From: Sphingomonas sp. Y38-1Y
GTDB lineage: Bacteria; Pseudomonadota; Alphaproteobacteria; Sphingomonadales; Sphingomonadaceae
Direction of reading: 5' to 3'
Assembly: GCF_032391395.1 (NCBI RefSeq)
Contig: NZ_CP135916.1
Location: 2,046,001 to 2,110,000, forward strand
DNA length: 64,000 bases
Under the pieces are notes generated by a model. It was not told the DNA's origin and ran no database searches. It was given only the letters and a program-made list of their open reading frames with translations. The position numbers and the translations under genes were made by a program. This document shows positions 1 to 8,563 of the stretch, one piece after another. Numbering within the stretch: position 1 is the stretch's first letter; each line of letters begins with the position of its first letter.

Positions 1-1115
1 CCTTCCTGAAGCAGGCAGCGGCGGATCCCGACGTCGTCGCGATCAAGCAGACGCTGTATCGCGCGGGCAAGCAGTCGGCGGTCATCAGTGCGCTGATCGC
101 CGCGGCGGAGGCGGGCAAGTCGGTGACCGCGGTCGTCGAGTTGAAGGCGCGTTTCGACGAGGAGCAGAATCTCCTCTGGGCCGATGCGCTGGAGCGCGCG
201 GGCGTCCAGGTCGTCTATGGCTTCATCGATTGGAAGACGCACGCCAAGATCTCGATGGTCGTCCGGCGCGAGAATGGCGAGTTCCGCAGCTACGTCCATT
301 TCGGCACGGGCAACTACCACCCGATCACCGCGCGCATCTATACCGACCTCAGCTACTTCACTGCCGATCCGGCGCTGGGGCGCGATGCGGCGCAGCTGTT
401 CAACTACATCACCGGCTATGTCGAGCCGCAGGGGCTCGAACAGCTGCGGATGAGCCCGCGCGACCTGCGCGCCAGTCTGATCGCGCTGATCGATCGCGAG
501 ATCGGCTTTGCGCGCGCGGGCAAGCCGGCGGGGCTGTGGGCAAAGATGAACTCGCTGGTCGACCCCGCGATTATCGAGAAGCTTTATGAGGCTAGCGGCG
601 CGGGGGTCGAGATCGACCTGATCGTTCGCGGCATCTGCTGCCTGCGCCCCGGCGTGCCGGGCCTGTCCGACCATATCCGGGTCAAGTCGATCGTCGGCCG
701 CTTCCTGGAGCACAGCCGCATCTGGGCGTTCGGCAATGGCAAGGAGCTGCCCAACGACGATGCCCGGCTCTACATCTCGTCGGCCGACTGGATGCCGCGC
801 AATTTCGATCGGCGCGTCGAATTCATGCTGCCGATCAACAACCCGACGGTGCACGACCAGATCTTGGATCAGGTGATGGTCGCCAACCTCCTCGATACCG
901 AGCAGAGCTGGGAATTGCAGCCCGACGGCACCTATGAGCGCGAGGAGCCTGGCAGTAAGCCGTTCAACCTGCACCGCTATTTCATGACCAACCCTTCACT
1001 GTCGGGGCGCGGTGCGGCGCTGGCCAGCCGCGGGGCGGTGCCCAAGCTCAAGCTGCGCCGGCCACAGGCGGCGCTGCCGCCTCCGCCGCCGACGCAGGAC
1101 CTCGATCCGGCGTGA
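1..1115 (+). CDS. ppk1: polyphosphate kinase 1, C-terminal part (5' truncated by window edge)
   Basis: This enzyme makes inorganic polyphosphate reversibly from ATP and is usually membrane-associated. The open frame enters from the left edge (first full codon at position 3), so about 370 C-terminal residues are visible, roughly half of a PPK1. The two conserved histidine contexts of PPK1 catalytic domains are present: KTHAKISM (autophosphorylated His in the family) and [20 protein letters not shown] segment, typical of the family, lies just after the first. The tail is Pro-rich and probably disordered. The stop TGA overlaps the GTG start of the exopolyphosphatase gene (GTGA), so synthesis and breakdown of polyphosphate are translationally coupled. 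Identification is secure; the N-terminus cannot be judged. Confidence 0.96.
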   Translation, partial: FLKQAAADPDVVAIKQTLYRAGKQSAVISALIAAAEAGKSVTAVVELKARFDEEQNLLWADALERAGVQVVYGFIDWKTHAKISMVVRRENGEFRSYVHFGTGNYHPITARIYTDLSYFTADPALGRDAAQLFNYITGYVEPQGLEQLRMSPRDLRASLIALIDREIGFARAGKPAGLWAKMNSLVDPAIIEKLYEASGAGVEIDLIVRGICCLRPGVPGLSDHIRVKSIVGRFLEHSRIWAFGNGKELPNDDARLYISSADWMPRNFDRRVEFMLPINNPTVHDQILDQVMVANLLDTEQSWELQPDGTYEREEPGSKPFNLHRYFMTNPSLSGRGAALASRGAVPKLKLRRPQAALPPPPPTQDLDPA

Positions 1116-2614
1116 GTTTGTTCTTCCGCAAGGGCGCGGACGACGCGCGCGCGCGTACCGCGATCATCGACATCGGTTCGAACTCGATCCGGCTGGTCGT
1201 CTATGAAGGGCCGGCGCGGCTGCCCGCCACCTTGTTCAACGAAAAGGTGCTGGCGGGGCTCGGTCGCGGGCTGGCCGAGACCGGCGCGATCAGTGACGAG
1301 GGCATGGCCGCGGCGCGCAAGGCGCTGGCGCGCTTCGCGATGCTGGCACGGGCGATGGAGGTGAGCGAGCTTCGCACCGTCGCCACCGCCGCGGTGCGCG
1401 AGGCATCGAACGGCCCCGAACTGCTCGCCATGGCCGCCGAGCTGGGCCTGGAGGTCGAGCTTCTGTCCGGCGAGGCGGAAGCGATGGCGTCGGGGCTGGG
1501 CGTGCTGTCGGCGTTTCCCGACGCGGACGGCATCGTCGGCGATCTGGGCGGCGGCAGCCTGGAACTCGTTCGCGTGCGCGGCGGCGAGCTTGGCGAGCGC
1601 GTGTCGTTTCCGCTCGGCGTGCTGCGCATCGCCGCGATCCGCGCGGGCGGCAAGGGGACGCTCGACCGACACGTCGCGCGGGTGCTGGCCGACGCGGGCT
1701 GGACCGGGCGTGGCCGCGGACTGCCGCTGTTCCTGGTGGGCGGATCGTGGCGCGCGCTGGCGCGGCTCGACATGCACCAGACCGCCTATCCGCTGCCCGT
1801 CATCCACGGATATCGCCTGTCGAGTGACACGATCCAGCGGCTGATCCGGACAATCGGCGCGCTGCCCAAGGGCAAGCTGCGCACCATCCCCAATCTGTCG
1901 GGCGGGCGCATCGGCACGATGGACGATGCCGCCCGGCTGCTCACCGTGCTGCTGAAGCATCTGGGCTGCGAGGCGACGATCACTTCCTCGTTCGGGCTGC
2001 GCGAGGGGTTGCTGTACGAGCGGCTCGACGCGCCGACGCGCGGCCTGGACCCGCTGATCGTCGCGGCACGCGAGGAAGGGCGGCGGCTGGGCCGCTTCCC
2101 CGAGCATGGCGATCTCCTCAACGACTGGATCGCGCCGCTGTTCGGGCAGGAGGCACCCGCGCTGGAGCGGCTGCGCCATGCCGCGTGCCTGCTCGCCGAC
2201 GTCGCCTGGCTTGCCAATCCGGAGTTCCGCGCCGAACGGGGGCTTGAGGTCGCGCTGCACGGCAACTGGGTCGCGATCGCTACGGCGGAGCGGGCGATGC
2301 TCGCGCAGGCGCTGTTCACCTGCTTCGGCGGCGGCAGCGAGTCGCCCGATCCGCTCGCGCGGCTGGCCGATCCCGAAGCGCTGGAGACCGCGATGCGGTG
2401 GGGCTTGGCGATGCGGCTGGGGCAGCGCCTGTCGGGCGGGGTCGCCGCGCCGCTCAAGCGGAGTGCGGTCGCCAAGGCGGGTGAGGCGCTCGAACTGCGC
2501 ACCGATCCCGGCCAGACCGCGCTTTACGGCGAGGCGGTCGAGCGGCGGCACAAGGCGCTCGCCGCCGCGCTGGGGCTCGCCCACGCCCATGTACCCGATC
2601 TCGTGAGGACCTGA
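1112..2614 (+). CDS. ppx: exopolyphosphatase, Ppx/GppA family
   Basis: This 500-residue protein of the ASKHA (actin/hexokinase-like) fold removes terminal phosphates from polyphosphate or pppGpp. The N-terminal phosphate-binding motif [13 protein letters not shown] is at about residues 18-30, and the second phosphate motif [11 protein letters not shown] is at about 146-156. The C-terminal third is a helical HD-like region, and the length fits the long Ppx type. The GTG start is chosen because it gives a 4-bp GTGA overlap with ppk1. The stop overlaps the next gene's ATG (TGATG). With ppk1 it forms a polyphosphate operon. Sequence alone does not separate Ppx from GppA activity; the neighbour favours Ppx. 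Confidence 0.93.
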   Translation: MSLFFRKGADDARARTAIIDIGSNSIRLVVYEGPARLPATLFNEKVLAGLGRGLAETGAISDEGMAAARKALARFAMLARAMEVSELRTVATAAVREASNGPELLAMAAELGLEVELLSGEAEAMASGLGVLSAFPDADGIVGDLGGGSLELVRVRGGELGERVSFPLGVLRIAAIRAGGKGTLDRHVARVLADAGWTGRGRGLPLFLVGGSWRALARLDMHQTAYPLPVIHGYRLSSDTIQRLIRTIGALPKGKLRTIPNLSGGRIGTMDDAARLLTVLLKHLGCEATITSSFGLREGLLYERLDAPTRGLDPLIVAAREEGRRLGRFPEHGDLLNDWIAPLFGQEAPALERLRHAACLLADVAWLANPEFRAERGLEVALHGNWVAIATAERAMLAQALFTCFGGGSESPDPLARLADPEALETAMRWGLAMRLGQRLSGGVAAPLKRSAVAKAGEALELRTDPGQTALYGEAVERRHKALAAALGLAHAHVPDLVRT

Positions 2615-3621
2615 TGACGCTTCCACCCCGCCGGATCGGCCCGTTCACCGTTTCGGCGATTGGCCTGGGCTGTATGAACCTCAGCCACGCCTATGGCACC
2701 AAGCCCGAGCCGGCGGACGCGGAGGCGCTGCTCAATCGCGCGCTCGATCTGGGGGTGACCCTGCTCGATACCGCCGCGCTTTATGGCTTTGGCGAGAACG
2801 AGCGGCTGGTCGGCCGTGCGGTCGGGCATCGCCGGTCGGAATACACGCTGGCGAGCAAGTGCGTTCTCGACGTCATCGACGGCAAGCGCGGGCTCGACGG
2901 ATCGCCCGCGGCGATTGCGCGCACGCTGGATGCCGCGCTGGAGCGGCTCGGCACCGACCATATCGACCTCTACTATCTTCACCGGCTCGATGCGCGAGTG
3001 CCGATCGAGGACTCGGTCGGCGCGCTCGTCCGCGCGCGTGAGGCGGGCAAGATCGGCGCGATCGGCCTGTCGGAAATGGGCGCCGAGACGATCCGGCGCG
3101 CGCAGGCCGTGCACCCGATCGCGGCGGTGCAAACCGAATATTCGCCGATCGTCCGCAATCCCGAGATCGCGGTGCTCGACACGTGCCGGGAACTCGGCAT
3201 CGGCTTCGTCGCCTTTTCGCCGGTCGCGCGCGGATTGCTGGCGGGGGCGATCGCGAGCGACGACTATGTCGAGGGCGACATCCGCCGCGCGATGCCGCGC
3301 TTCGCCGGTGAGGCGCTGCGCCACAATCTGAAGGCGGTGGCGGCGTTCGACGCGCTTGCCGCCGAGATCGGCTGCTCGTCCGCGCAGCTCTCGCTCGCGT
3401 GGGTGCTGTCGCGGGGCGAGCATGTCGTGCCGATCCCAGGAACGCGGTCGGGCACGCACCTGGAGGAGAATCTCGGCGCAATCGACGTCGCGATCACTGA
3501 AGAGGTGGCGGCTCGCATTAAGGCGATCTTCGGTCCCGGCGCGATCCGCGGCGCGCGCTATGCCGCGCCGATGCAGGCACAGGTCGATACCGAAAAATTC
3601 GCCGACGAAGAGCTTGCCTGA
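2614..3621 (+). CDS. aldo/keto reductase
   Basis: A 335-residue NADPH-dependent aldo/keto reductase with a TIM barrel. The catalytic tetrad is visible: Asp and Tyr in LLDTAALYG (about residues 50-57), Lys in LASKCV (about 80) and His in YYLHRLD (about 120). The C-terminal cofactor-binding stretch has the PIPGTRS motif. It resembles the broad AKR11-13 type group (general carbonyl reduction). The ATG is coupled to ppx by a one-base TGATG overlap, so it is probably cotranscribed with the polyphosphate genes, although no functional link is evident. The substrate cannot be inferred. Confidence 0.9.
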   Translation: MTLPPRRIGPFTVSAIGLGCMNLSHAYGTKPEPADAEALLNRALDLGVTLLDTAALYGFGENERLVGRAVGHRRSEYTLASKCVLDVIDGKRGLDGSPAAIARTLDAALERLGTDHIDLYYLHRLDARVPIEDSVGALVRAREAGKIGAIGLSEMGAETIRRAQAVHPIAAVQTEYSPIVRNPEIAVLDTCRELGIGFVAFSPVARGLLAGAIASDDYVEGDIRRAMPRFAGEALRHNLKAVAAFDALAAEIGCSSAQLSLAWVLSRGEHVVPIPGTRSGTHLEENLGAIDVAITEEVAARIKAIFGPGAIRGARYAAPMQAQVDTEKFADEELA

Positions 3622-3683
3622 CGCGCCGCGATTTGGACGCAAAGCCCGGCTATCGCCCCGCCGCCGGTTGAAGGTTCTCGTGC

Positions 3684-4511
3684 GTGTCCCTGTCGCTTAG
3701 TCCCGTCCTCCACCGGTTGCCCGAGCGCTTTCGTGGCGAGACGGCGCGGCGTGTCGTCGGCGTGGTGCTGGCGCTCCTGCTCGAGTTGTTGCTCGTCCTG
3801 ATCCTGCTGACGCTGAAGCCCGACCTGATCGGGCGGCCGGTGAGCAACTCGACGCCGGTGTTCACGCTCGATGCCGAAGCCGATGCGGAGTCCAAGCCAG
3901 CCGCCGAGACGCCGCCCACCCCCGAGCGCGCCGATACGCCGCCGGCGGAACCCCGGCCCGAGACGCCGACCGAGCCGCGCCCGGTGCCGCCGAGCCCGTC
4001 AGCGCCGCCCGCTCCGTCGATCGTGCCACCGCTCAACCTGCCGTACATTCCGATGGATCGCCAGGCGATGGCATCCGCCGACATCCGCCGCGATCCGGCA
4101 CCGTCGACGCCCGCCGAGCCGGCGGCGCCCGCGCGGCGGCCGACCTATGGTCCCGTCGACAAGGGGCGGCCCGGCCCGCCGGACAGCGAAGTGGTCGGGC
4201 GCGCACCCAATGGTCAGCCGCTCTACGCCGCCGCCTGGTACCGCGAACCCTATCCCGAGGAACTGCGCGGCTACCTGTCGACCGCGAGCGGGCCGGGCTG
4301 GGGGCTGATCGCCTGTCGCACGGTGCGAGACTTCCGGGTCGAGGATTGCGTGGCGCTGGACGAATCGCCGGAGGGTTCGAACATCAACCGCTCCGTCCTG
4401 GCCGCCGCCTGGCAGTTCCGCGTTCGGCCGCCGCGGGTCGGCGGCGAGTACCGCGTCGGCGAATGGGTCCGCATTCGCATCGACTACGGAATCGAGCGCC
4501 GCAGCCGTTGA
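3684..4511 (+). CDS. TonB-like Pro-rich inner-membrane protein
   Basis: A 275-residue protein with one N-terminal membrane anchor (about residues 23-45, very Leu/Val-rich). A long Pro/Ala/Glu spacer follows (about 60-170), then a compact C-terminal domain ending in an AAWQFRVRPP ... EWVRIRIDY pattern. That order (anchor, rigid Pro-rich spanner, small C-terminal domain) is the TonB layout, and the last segment resembles a TonB C-terminal domain. A role in energising outer-membrane receptors is therefore inferred, not shown. The start is GTG at 3684 with no strong ribosome site. No exbB/exbD lies beside it. It could instead be a TonB-derived protein of unrelated function. Confidence 0.72.
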   Translation: MSLSLSPVLHRLPERFRGETARRVVGVVLALLLELLLVLILLTLKPDLIGRPVSNSTPVFTLDAEADAESKPAAETPPTPERADTPPAEPRPETPTEPRPVPPSPSAPPAPSIVPPLNLPYIPMDRQAMASADIRRDPAPSTPAEPAAPARRPTYGPVDKGRPGPPDSEVVGRAPNGQPLYAAAWYREPYPEELRGYLSTASGPGWGLIACRTVRDFRVEDCVALDESPEGSNINRSVLAAAWQFRVRPPRVGGEYRVGEWVRIRIDYGIERRSR

Positions 4512-4518
4512 GCCGGGA

Positions 4519-7500
4519 TCAAGCCGCGGCCGGTGCGGCGACGCGGCCGGTCCGCTCCAGCTTGCCCCAGCCGACGACCCATCCACCGATTGCCGAGGCG
4601 ATGGCGCGCAGCACCACCCAATACATGATCTGACGATAGATCAGCCGCTGCGCGATCAGCAGGAGCGCGGGATACCGCACCCGGTGTCCGTCGCGGCGAT
4701 AGGCGACCCACCCGCACGCGACGTCGATCGCGGTGAACGCGGTCCAGTAGAGCGCCATCGTCCCGAGATCGCCCGACGTCTGCGCCCAGCCATGCGCGGC
4801 GACCCGTAGCGCGGTCCCGACGATCGAGGCGACCAGCGCCAGGTCGATCAGCGGGGAGATCGCCGCGAACAGGATCTGGAACAGCCAGGCCTGGGGCAGG
4901 CCGACCAGCGCCAGGCCAGAGGGCCGGCGCGTGCGAAGGATCGCGCGGTGTTTCCACAGGCATTGGAGCGTGCCGAACGCCCAGCGATATCGCTGCTTGG
5001 CGAGTGCGGCGAAGCTCTCCGGCGCCTCGGTCCAGGCGGTCGCGCGCGGGTCATAGGTGACGCGCCAGCCCGCGCGCTGGATCGCGATGGTGAGGTCCTG
5101 ATCCTCGGCGAGGGTATCCTCCGGATAGCCGCCGACGCTGTCGAGGGCGGCGCGCCGCCATGCGCCGACCGCACCCGGCACGACGGTCATCGCCTCGAAC
5201 CCGGCGAGCGCGCGGCGTTCCAGGTTCTGCGCGGTGATATACTCGACCGCCTGCCAGCGGGTGACGAGGTTGACGCGATTGCCGACCCGCGCGTCGCCCG
5301 CCACCGCGCCGATCGCCGGATCGACGAACCAACGGGCGAGCCGGCGGATCGTCGTCGGCTCGAACTGCGTATCGGCGTCGAGCGCGATCACGACCTCTCC
5401 GTCGGAGTGCGTCAGCGCCCGGTTGAGCGCCGCTGCCTTGCCGCCATTGGTCAGGCGCAGCAGCCTGACGCGATCGTCCCCGGCGAAGCGCTGCTCGACG
5501 ATGTCGGCGGTGCCGTCCTTCGATCCGTCGTCGGCGACGATGACCCGCAGCGCCGGATAGTCGCTGGCGAGTACACGGGCCACCGATGCCGCGATCACCC
5601 GCGCCTCGTTATAGGCGGGGATCAGGACGGTGACGCTGGGCTCATGCGTGGGCGGCGCCGGACGCGGGCGGCGGCTCTGCCACCAGGCGAGCGTCGCCAT
5701 CATCACCGCGCGCGCGATGCCGAGTGCGATCGCCGCGTAGAAGAGCCAAGCGAGCAGGAACGATCCCGCGGCCAACGCCAGGAAGATTGCGACGTCGGTC
5801 CGCACCGCCCAGAGGTCATCTGCCGGGACGCGAGGCATCGCGCGTGCGGCCGGGATACCGGCGAGCTGCGAGGCGGTGACGAAGTGATAGCCCTCGTTTC
5901 GGAGCGCGGCGATGATGCGGGGGAGCGCCGCCAGCGTCTGGGACCGGTCGCCGCCCCCGTCGTGGAGCAGGACGACGTTGGACGAGCTTTCCGGGGTGGC
6001 GCCGTGGATCTGGTCGATCACTTGCCGCACGATCGCGTCCGTGCCCGGCCGCTGCCAGTCGTTCGGATCGACGTGGAGGCCCACGACGGTATAGCCGGCG
6101 CGCTGCGCCTCCAGCGCCGGGCCGAGTTCGTCGGCGGTGGTCGGCTCCGCATCGCCGAAATAGGGCGCCCGGAACAGCGTCATGCTGCACCCGGTATACG
6201 CCTCGACAAGGCGCTGGACCGCATTGAGCTCCAGCCTGGTCTGCCGCTCGCTTGCGAGCGCGAGATTGGGGTGGGTGTAGCTGTGGTTGCCGATCTCGTC
6301 CCCGTTGGCGATCATGCGGTTGAGAAGCGAGGGATTGCCGAGTGCATTCTCGCCGATGACGAAGAAGGTGGCCGGCACCTTCTCGCGCTCGAGCACGTCC
6401 AGGATCCGCGGGGTCCAACCGCTGTCCGGCCCATCGTCGAACGTCAGCGCGATCGCGCGCGGATCGGCCGCACCCGTGCGGCGGACGACATAGGGGGTGG
6501 GAAGCGCGTCGTATCGCTCGTCGCGGATCATGCCGTTAGTATCACGGTCGACCCACCGGCGCCCGGCCGCCGGCGTGGCGGCGATGCGGAGGATTTCGCC
6601 CGTCCCCTCGACATCGGTGCCCAGCAGCGCGGTCGGCCGCGACAGGTCGGGTACGCCGCCGCGGCGGAATGCGGTGAAATCGGCCCAGACGCCGGGATCC
6701 TCGCTCCCCAACCGCCACAGGGCGACGTCGTCCAAGCCCATCCGACGAAGCGCGGCCAGCTCGTTCCAGCTTGTGGCGGCATCCATCATCCAGATCTCGT
6801 GATGCGCGCCGCCCTCGTCATAGGCGAAGCCGGCATTCGCGCTCGCCTTGTCGAATCCGGGGTGCGTGTCGCTGTCGCGCGCGGCAAGCCAGGCATCCTC
6901 GATCGACAGCGCGTCGGTGTCGTCGCCGTGCCAGTCATAGGCATAGCTGCCGATCGCGACGACGAGCTTGTCTGCGGGTACGGCGCGGCGTGCGCCCTCG
7001 ACCTCTCGCACGAACCAGTCCTGCGCGGCGATCGGGCCGGGCGTGCCGCCCTCCCAATGCTGGTCATAGGCCATGAAGATCAGGCGGTCGGATGCCGCCG
7101 CCAACGCGGCCAACGGCCAGTTCTCGTCCTCGGCCGGGGCGGTGACGGCGAGCTGGCTGCCAGCGGGGAGCGCGCGGCGGAGCTGACGCAGGAAGGCGAG
7201 ATAGTCGGGCATCGCGCCCGAGGGCAGCGCCTCGAAATCCATCACCAATCCGGCATCCCGCCGCCGCGCGACGAACGCGCCGAGGCGCGCGGCAAACGCG
7301 GCGCGGCGGGCCGGATCGCGCAGCAGCGCCGCGGCGCCGGCCCCGTCCCACTCGGCATCGCCGAAATTCTGGACCATCGGCAGGACACGGGGCGCGTGGG
7401 GCATCGCTGCGAGCAGGCGATCGAGCCGTGCATCATTCTCGACGCTGATCCGATGATCGCTGCCGGAGACGCTCACCAGCGCGGGGACGAGCCAGTCGAG

Positions 7501-7824
7501 CGCGGCGGCATGCTGGCGGAGCGAGGCATAGCCGGCATCGTCGCCGGGCACGTAGAAGCCGATCGACAGCGGGCTGTGCGGATCGGCCCCGGCGTGCCGC
7601 GGCAGCCAGGCGGCGAGGCCCGACTGGTGCGTCCTGCCGAGCTTCAGTGGCACCGCGTGGAGCCGCGGCCAGGGGAAGGGCAGCGCGCGCTGGCTGGGGA
7701 CCGCGACCAGCGTGGTCGCGAACGCCGCCGCCGCCGCCAGAACGATCGCCATGGCGATCGCCACCAGCCGCTTCGACCAGCGGCCACGGCGCCCCGAGGG
7801 ATCGTAGAAGACGGGCATCGACAT
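4519..7824 (-). CDS. three-domain GH18-like / NodB deacetylase / GT2 glycosyltransferase fusion
   Basis: A 1101-residue membrane enzyme combining three carbohydrate domains. After an N-terminal anchor (about 18-42), a GH18-like domain (about 85-385) carries VMDFEALP near 194-201, the DxE form seen in YaaH-type GH18 proteins. A NodB polysaccharide deacetylase domain (about 455-650) has TFDDGPD, HSYTH, RAPYFGD and LLHDGGGD, so metal and catalytic residues are intact. A membrane segment (about 678-712) leads to a processive GT2 domain with VTVLIPAYNEA, DDGSKDGT, DADT, EDQDL and QRYRW, followed by further membrane spans. It probably polymerises, deacetylates and trims a beta-linked amino-sugar polymer, by analogy with PgaB/PgaC. 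It is last in the mprF operon, 4 bp after the AcvB-like gene. Confidence 0.9.
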   Translation of the reverse strand: MSMPVFYDPSGRRGRWSKRLVAIAMAIVLAAAAAFATTLVAVPSQRALPFPWPRLHAVPLKLGRTHQSGLAAWLPRHAGADPHSPLSIGFYVPGDDAGYASLRQHAAALDWLVPALVSVSGSDHRISVENDARLDRLLAAMPHAPRVLPMVQNFGDAEWDGAGAAALLRDPARRAAFAARLGAFVARRRDAGLVMDFEALPSGAMPDYLAFLRQLRRALPAGSQLAVTAPAEDENWPLAALAAASDRLIFMAYDQHWEGGTPGPIAAQDWFVREVEGARRAVPADKLVVAIGSYAYDWHGDDTDALSIEDAWLAARDSDTHPGFDKASANAGFAYDEGGAHHEIWMMDAATSWNELAALRRMGLDDVALWRLGSEDPGVWADFTAFRRGGVPDLSRPTALLGTDVEGTGEILRIAATPAAGRRWVDRDTNGMIRDERYDALPTPYVVRRTGAADPRAIALTFDDGPDSGWTPRILDVLEREKVPATFFVIGENALGNPSLLNRMIANGDEIGNHSYTHPNLALASERQTRLELNAVQRLVEAYTGCSMTLFRAPYFGDAEPTTADELGPALEAQRAGYTVVGLHVDPNDWQRPGTDAIVRQVIDQIHGATPESSSNVVLLHDGGGDRSQTLAALPRIIAALRNEGYHFVTASQLAGIPAARAMPRVPADDLWAVRTDVAIFLALAAGSFLLAWLFYAAIALGIARAVMMATLAWWQSRRPRPAPPTHEPSVTVLIPAYNEARVIAASVARVLASDYPALRVIVADDGSKDGTADIVEQRFAGDDRVRLLRLTNGGKAAALNRALTHSDGEVVIALDADTQFEPTTIRRLARWFVDPAIGAVAGDARVGNRVNLVTRWQAVEYITAQNLERRALAGFEAMTVVPGAVGAWRRAALDSVGGYPEDTLAEDQDLTIAIQRAGWRVTYDPRATAWTEAPESFAALAKQRYRWAFGTLQCLWKHRAILRTRRPSGLALVGLPQAWLFQILFAAISPLIDLALVASIVGTALRVAAHGWAQTSGDLGTMALYWTAFTAIDVACGWVAYRRDGHRVRYPALLLIAQRLIYRQIMYWVVLRAIASAIGGWVVGWGKLERTGRVAAPAAA

Positions 7825-7828
7825 TCAT

Positions 7829-8563
7829 TCAGTCCTTTGATGCCAGCAGCGCAGGGTCGGCGGCGCGCAATTCGCGAACGAGGGTGGTGACGAGCAGCCG
7901 GCTGTCGTTGCGAAGGAAATGGCCGCCCGGCAGGGCGATCGTCCGGGCGGCGCTGCCCGCCAGCTCCGGGCAGAGGCTGTCGCGTTCGGCCACCCCCCAC
8001 ACGCAGATGACGGGCGCCCACCGGAGCGCGCGCATCCCCGCCGCCGGACGTGCGTCGGGCGTGCCGAGATAGGTGAGGTCGGTCGGGTCGGCGCGGAAGA
8101 AGGCGGTATTCCCCGGCACGACGAGCGCGATTGCCGCCACGCGCCGGCGAAGCTCGGCCGGCAGGTCCGGCGCGGCGACGGCGACCATGTCGGCGCCGAA
8201 CGACTGACCCATCAGAACGACGCGGTCGGCGCCGGTTCGTGCCAGTGCCTGCCGAATGGCATCCGCGATCACGCCGTCGACTTCGGCGCGGGTGCGCCGC
8301 GTGCCGAACTGCACTGGCGAGCTGACGCCGAGAACGGGGATGCCGCGCGCCGCGAGCGCGGGGGCGACCTGCTTTCCGAGGCCGTAGCCCAGACCCATGT
8401 CGCCCGACACGAAGACCGCCGCCACCCGCGACCGCCCGTCCGCGTCGAACAGTCGCAGCGGCACCGAGTCGATCAGCTTCAGGCCCGGTGCGGCGAGCGC
8501 CAGCGCGACCAGGGCGCCGATGATGAGCGCCGACCAGCCGGCGATCCTGCGAAGCCGCTTCAT
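7829..8563 (-). CDS. AcvB/VirJ-like alpha/beta hydrolase
   Basis: A 244-residue protein with an N-terminal hydrophobic anchor (about 8-26) and a periplasmic alpha/beta-hydrolase domain. The nucleophile elbow is MGQSFGAD (Ser at about residue 118), and a C-terminal PGGHFLRND supplies the likely catalytic His. It matches the VirJ/AcvB C-terminal domain. In rhizobia and Agrobacterium acvB/atvA lies beside lpiA (an mprF homologue), and AcvB has been reported to hydrolyse lysyl-phosphatidylglycerol, so here it probably reverses or tunes the MprF product. It is single-domain, shorter than AcvB. The start ATG at 8563 overlaps the mprF stop (ATGA); an open frame continues upstream, but that part has no family resemblance. 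Confidence 0.86.
   Translation of the reverse strand: MKRLRRIAGWSALIIGALVALALAAPGLKLIDSVPLRLFDADGRSRVAAVFVSGDMGLGYGLGKQVAPALAARGIPVLGVSSPVQFGTRRTRAEVDGVIADAIRQALARTGADRVVLMGQSFGADMVAVAAPDLPAELRRRVAAIALVVPGNTAFFRADPTDLTYLGTPDARPAAGMRALRWAPVICVWGVAERDSLCPELAGSAARTIALPGGHFLRNDSRLLVTTLVRELRAADPALLASKD

Noticed and set aside
977..2626. A minus-strand frame across ppx
   Set aside because: It is antisense to a convincing Ppx/GppA gene and has no motif or ribosome site.
4948..7890. A very long open frame on the plus strand opposite the GH18/NodB/GT2 gene
   Set aside because: Its translation is Arg/Gly/Ala-rich without recognisable motifs, whereas the minus-strand product has complete catalytic motifs. 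Long antisense frames are common at this GC content.
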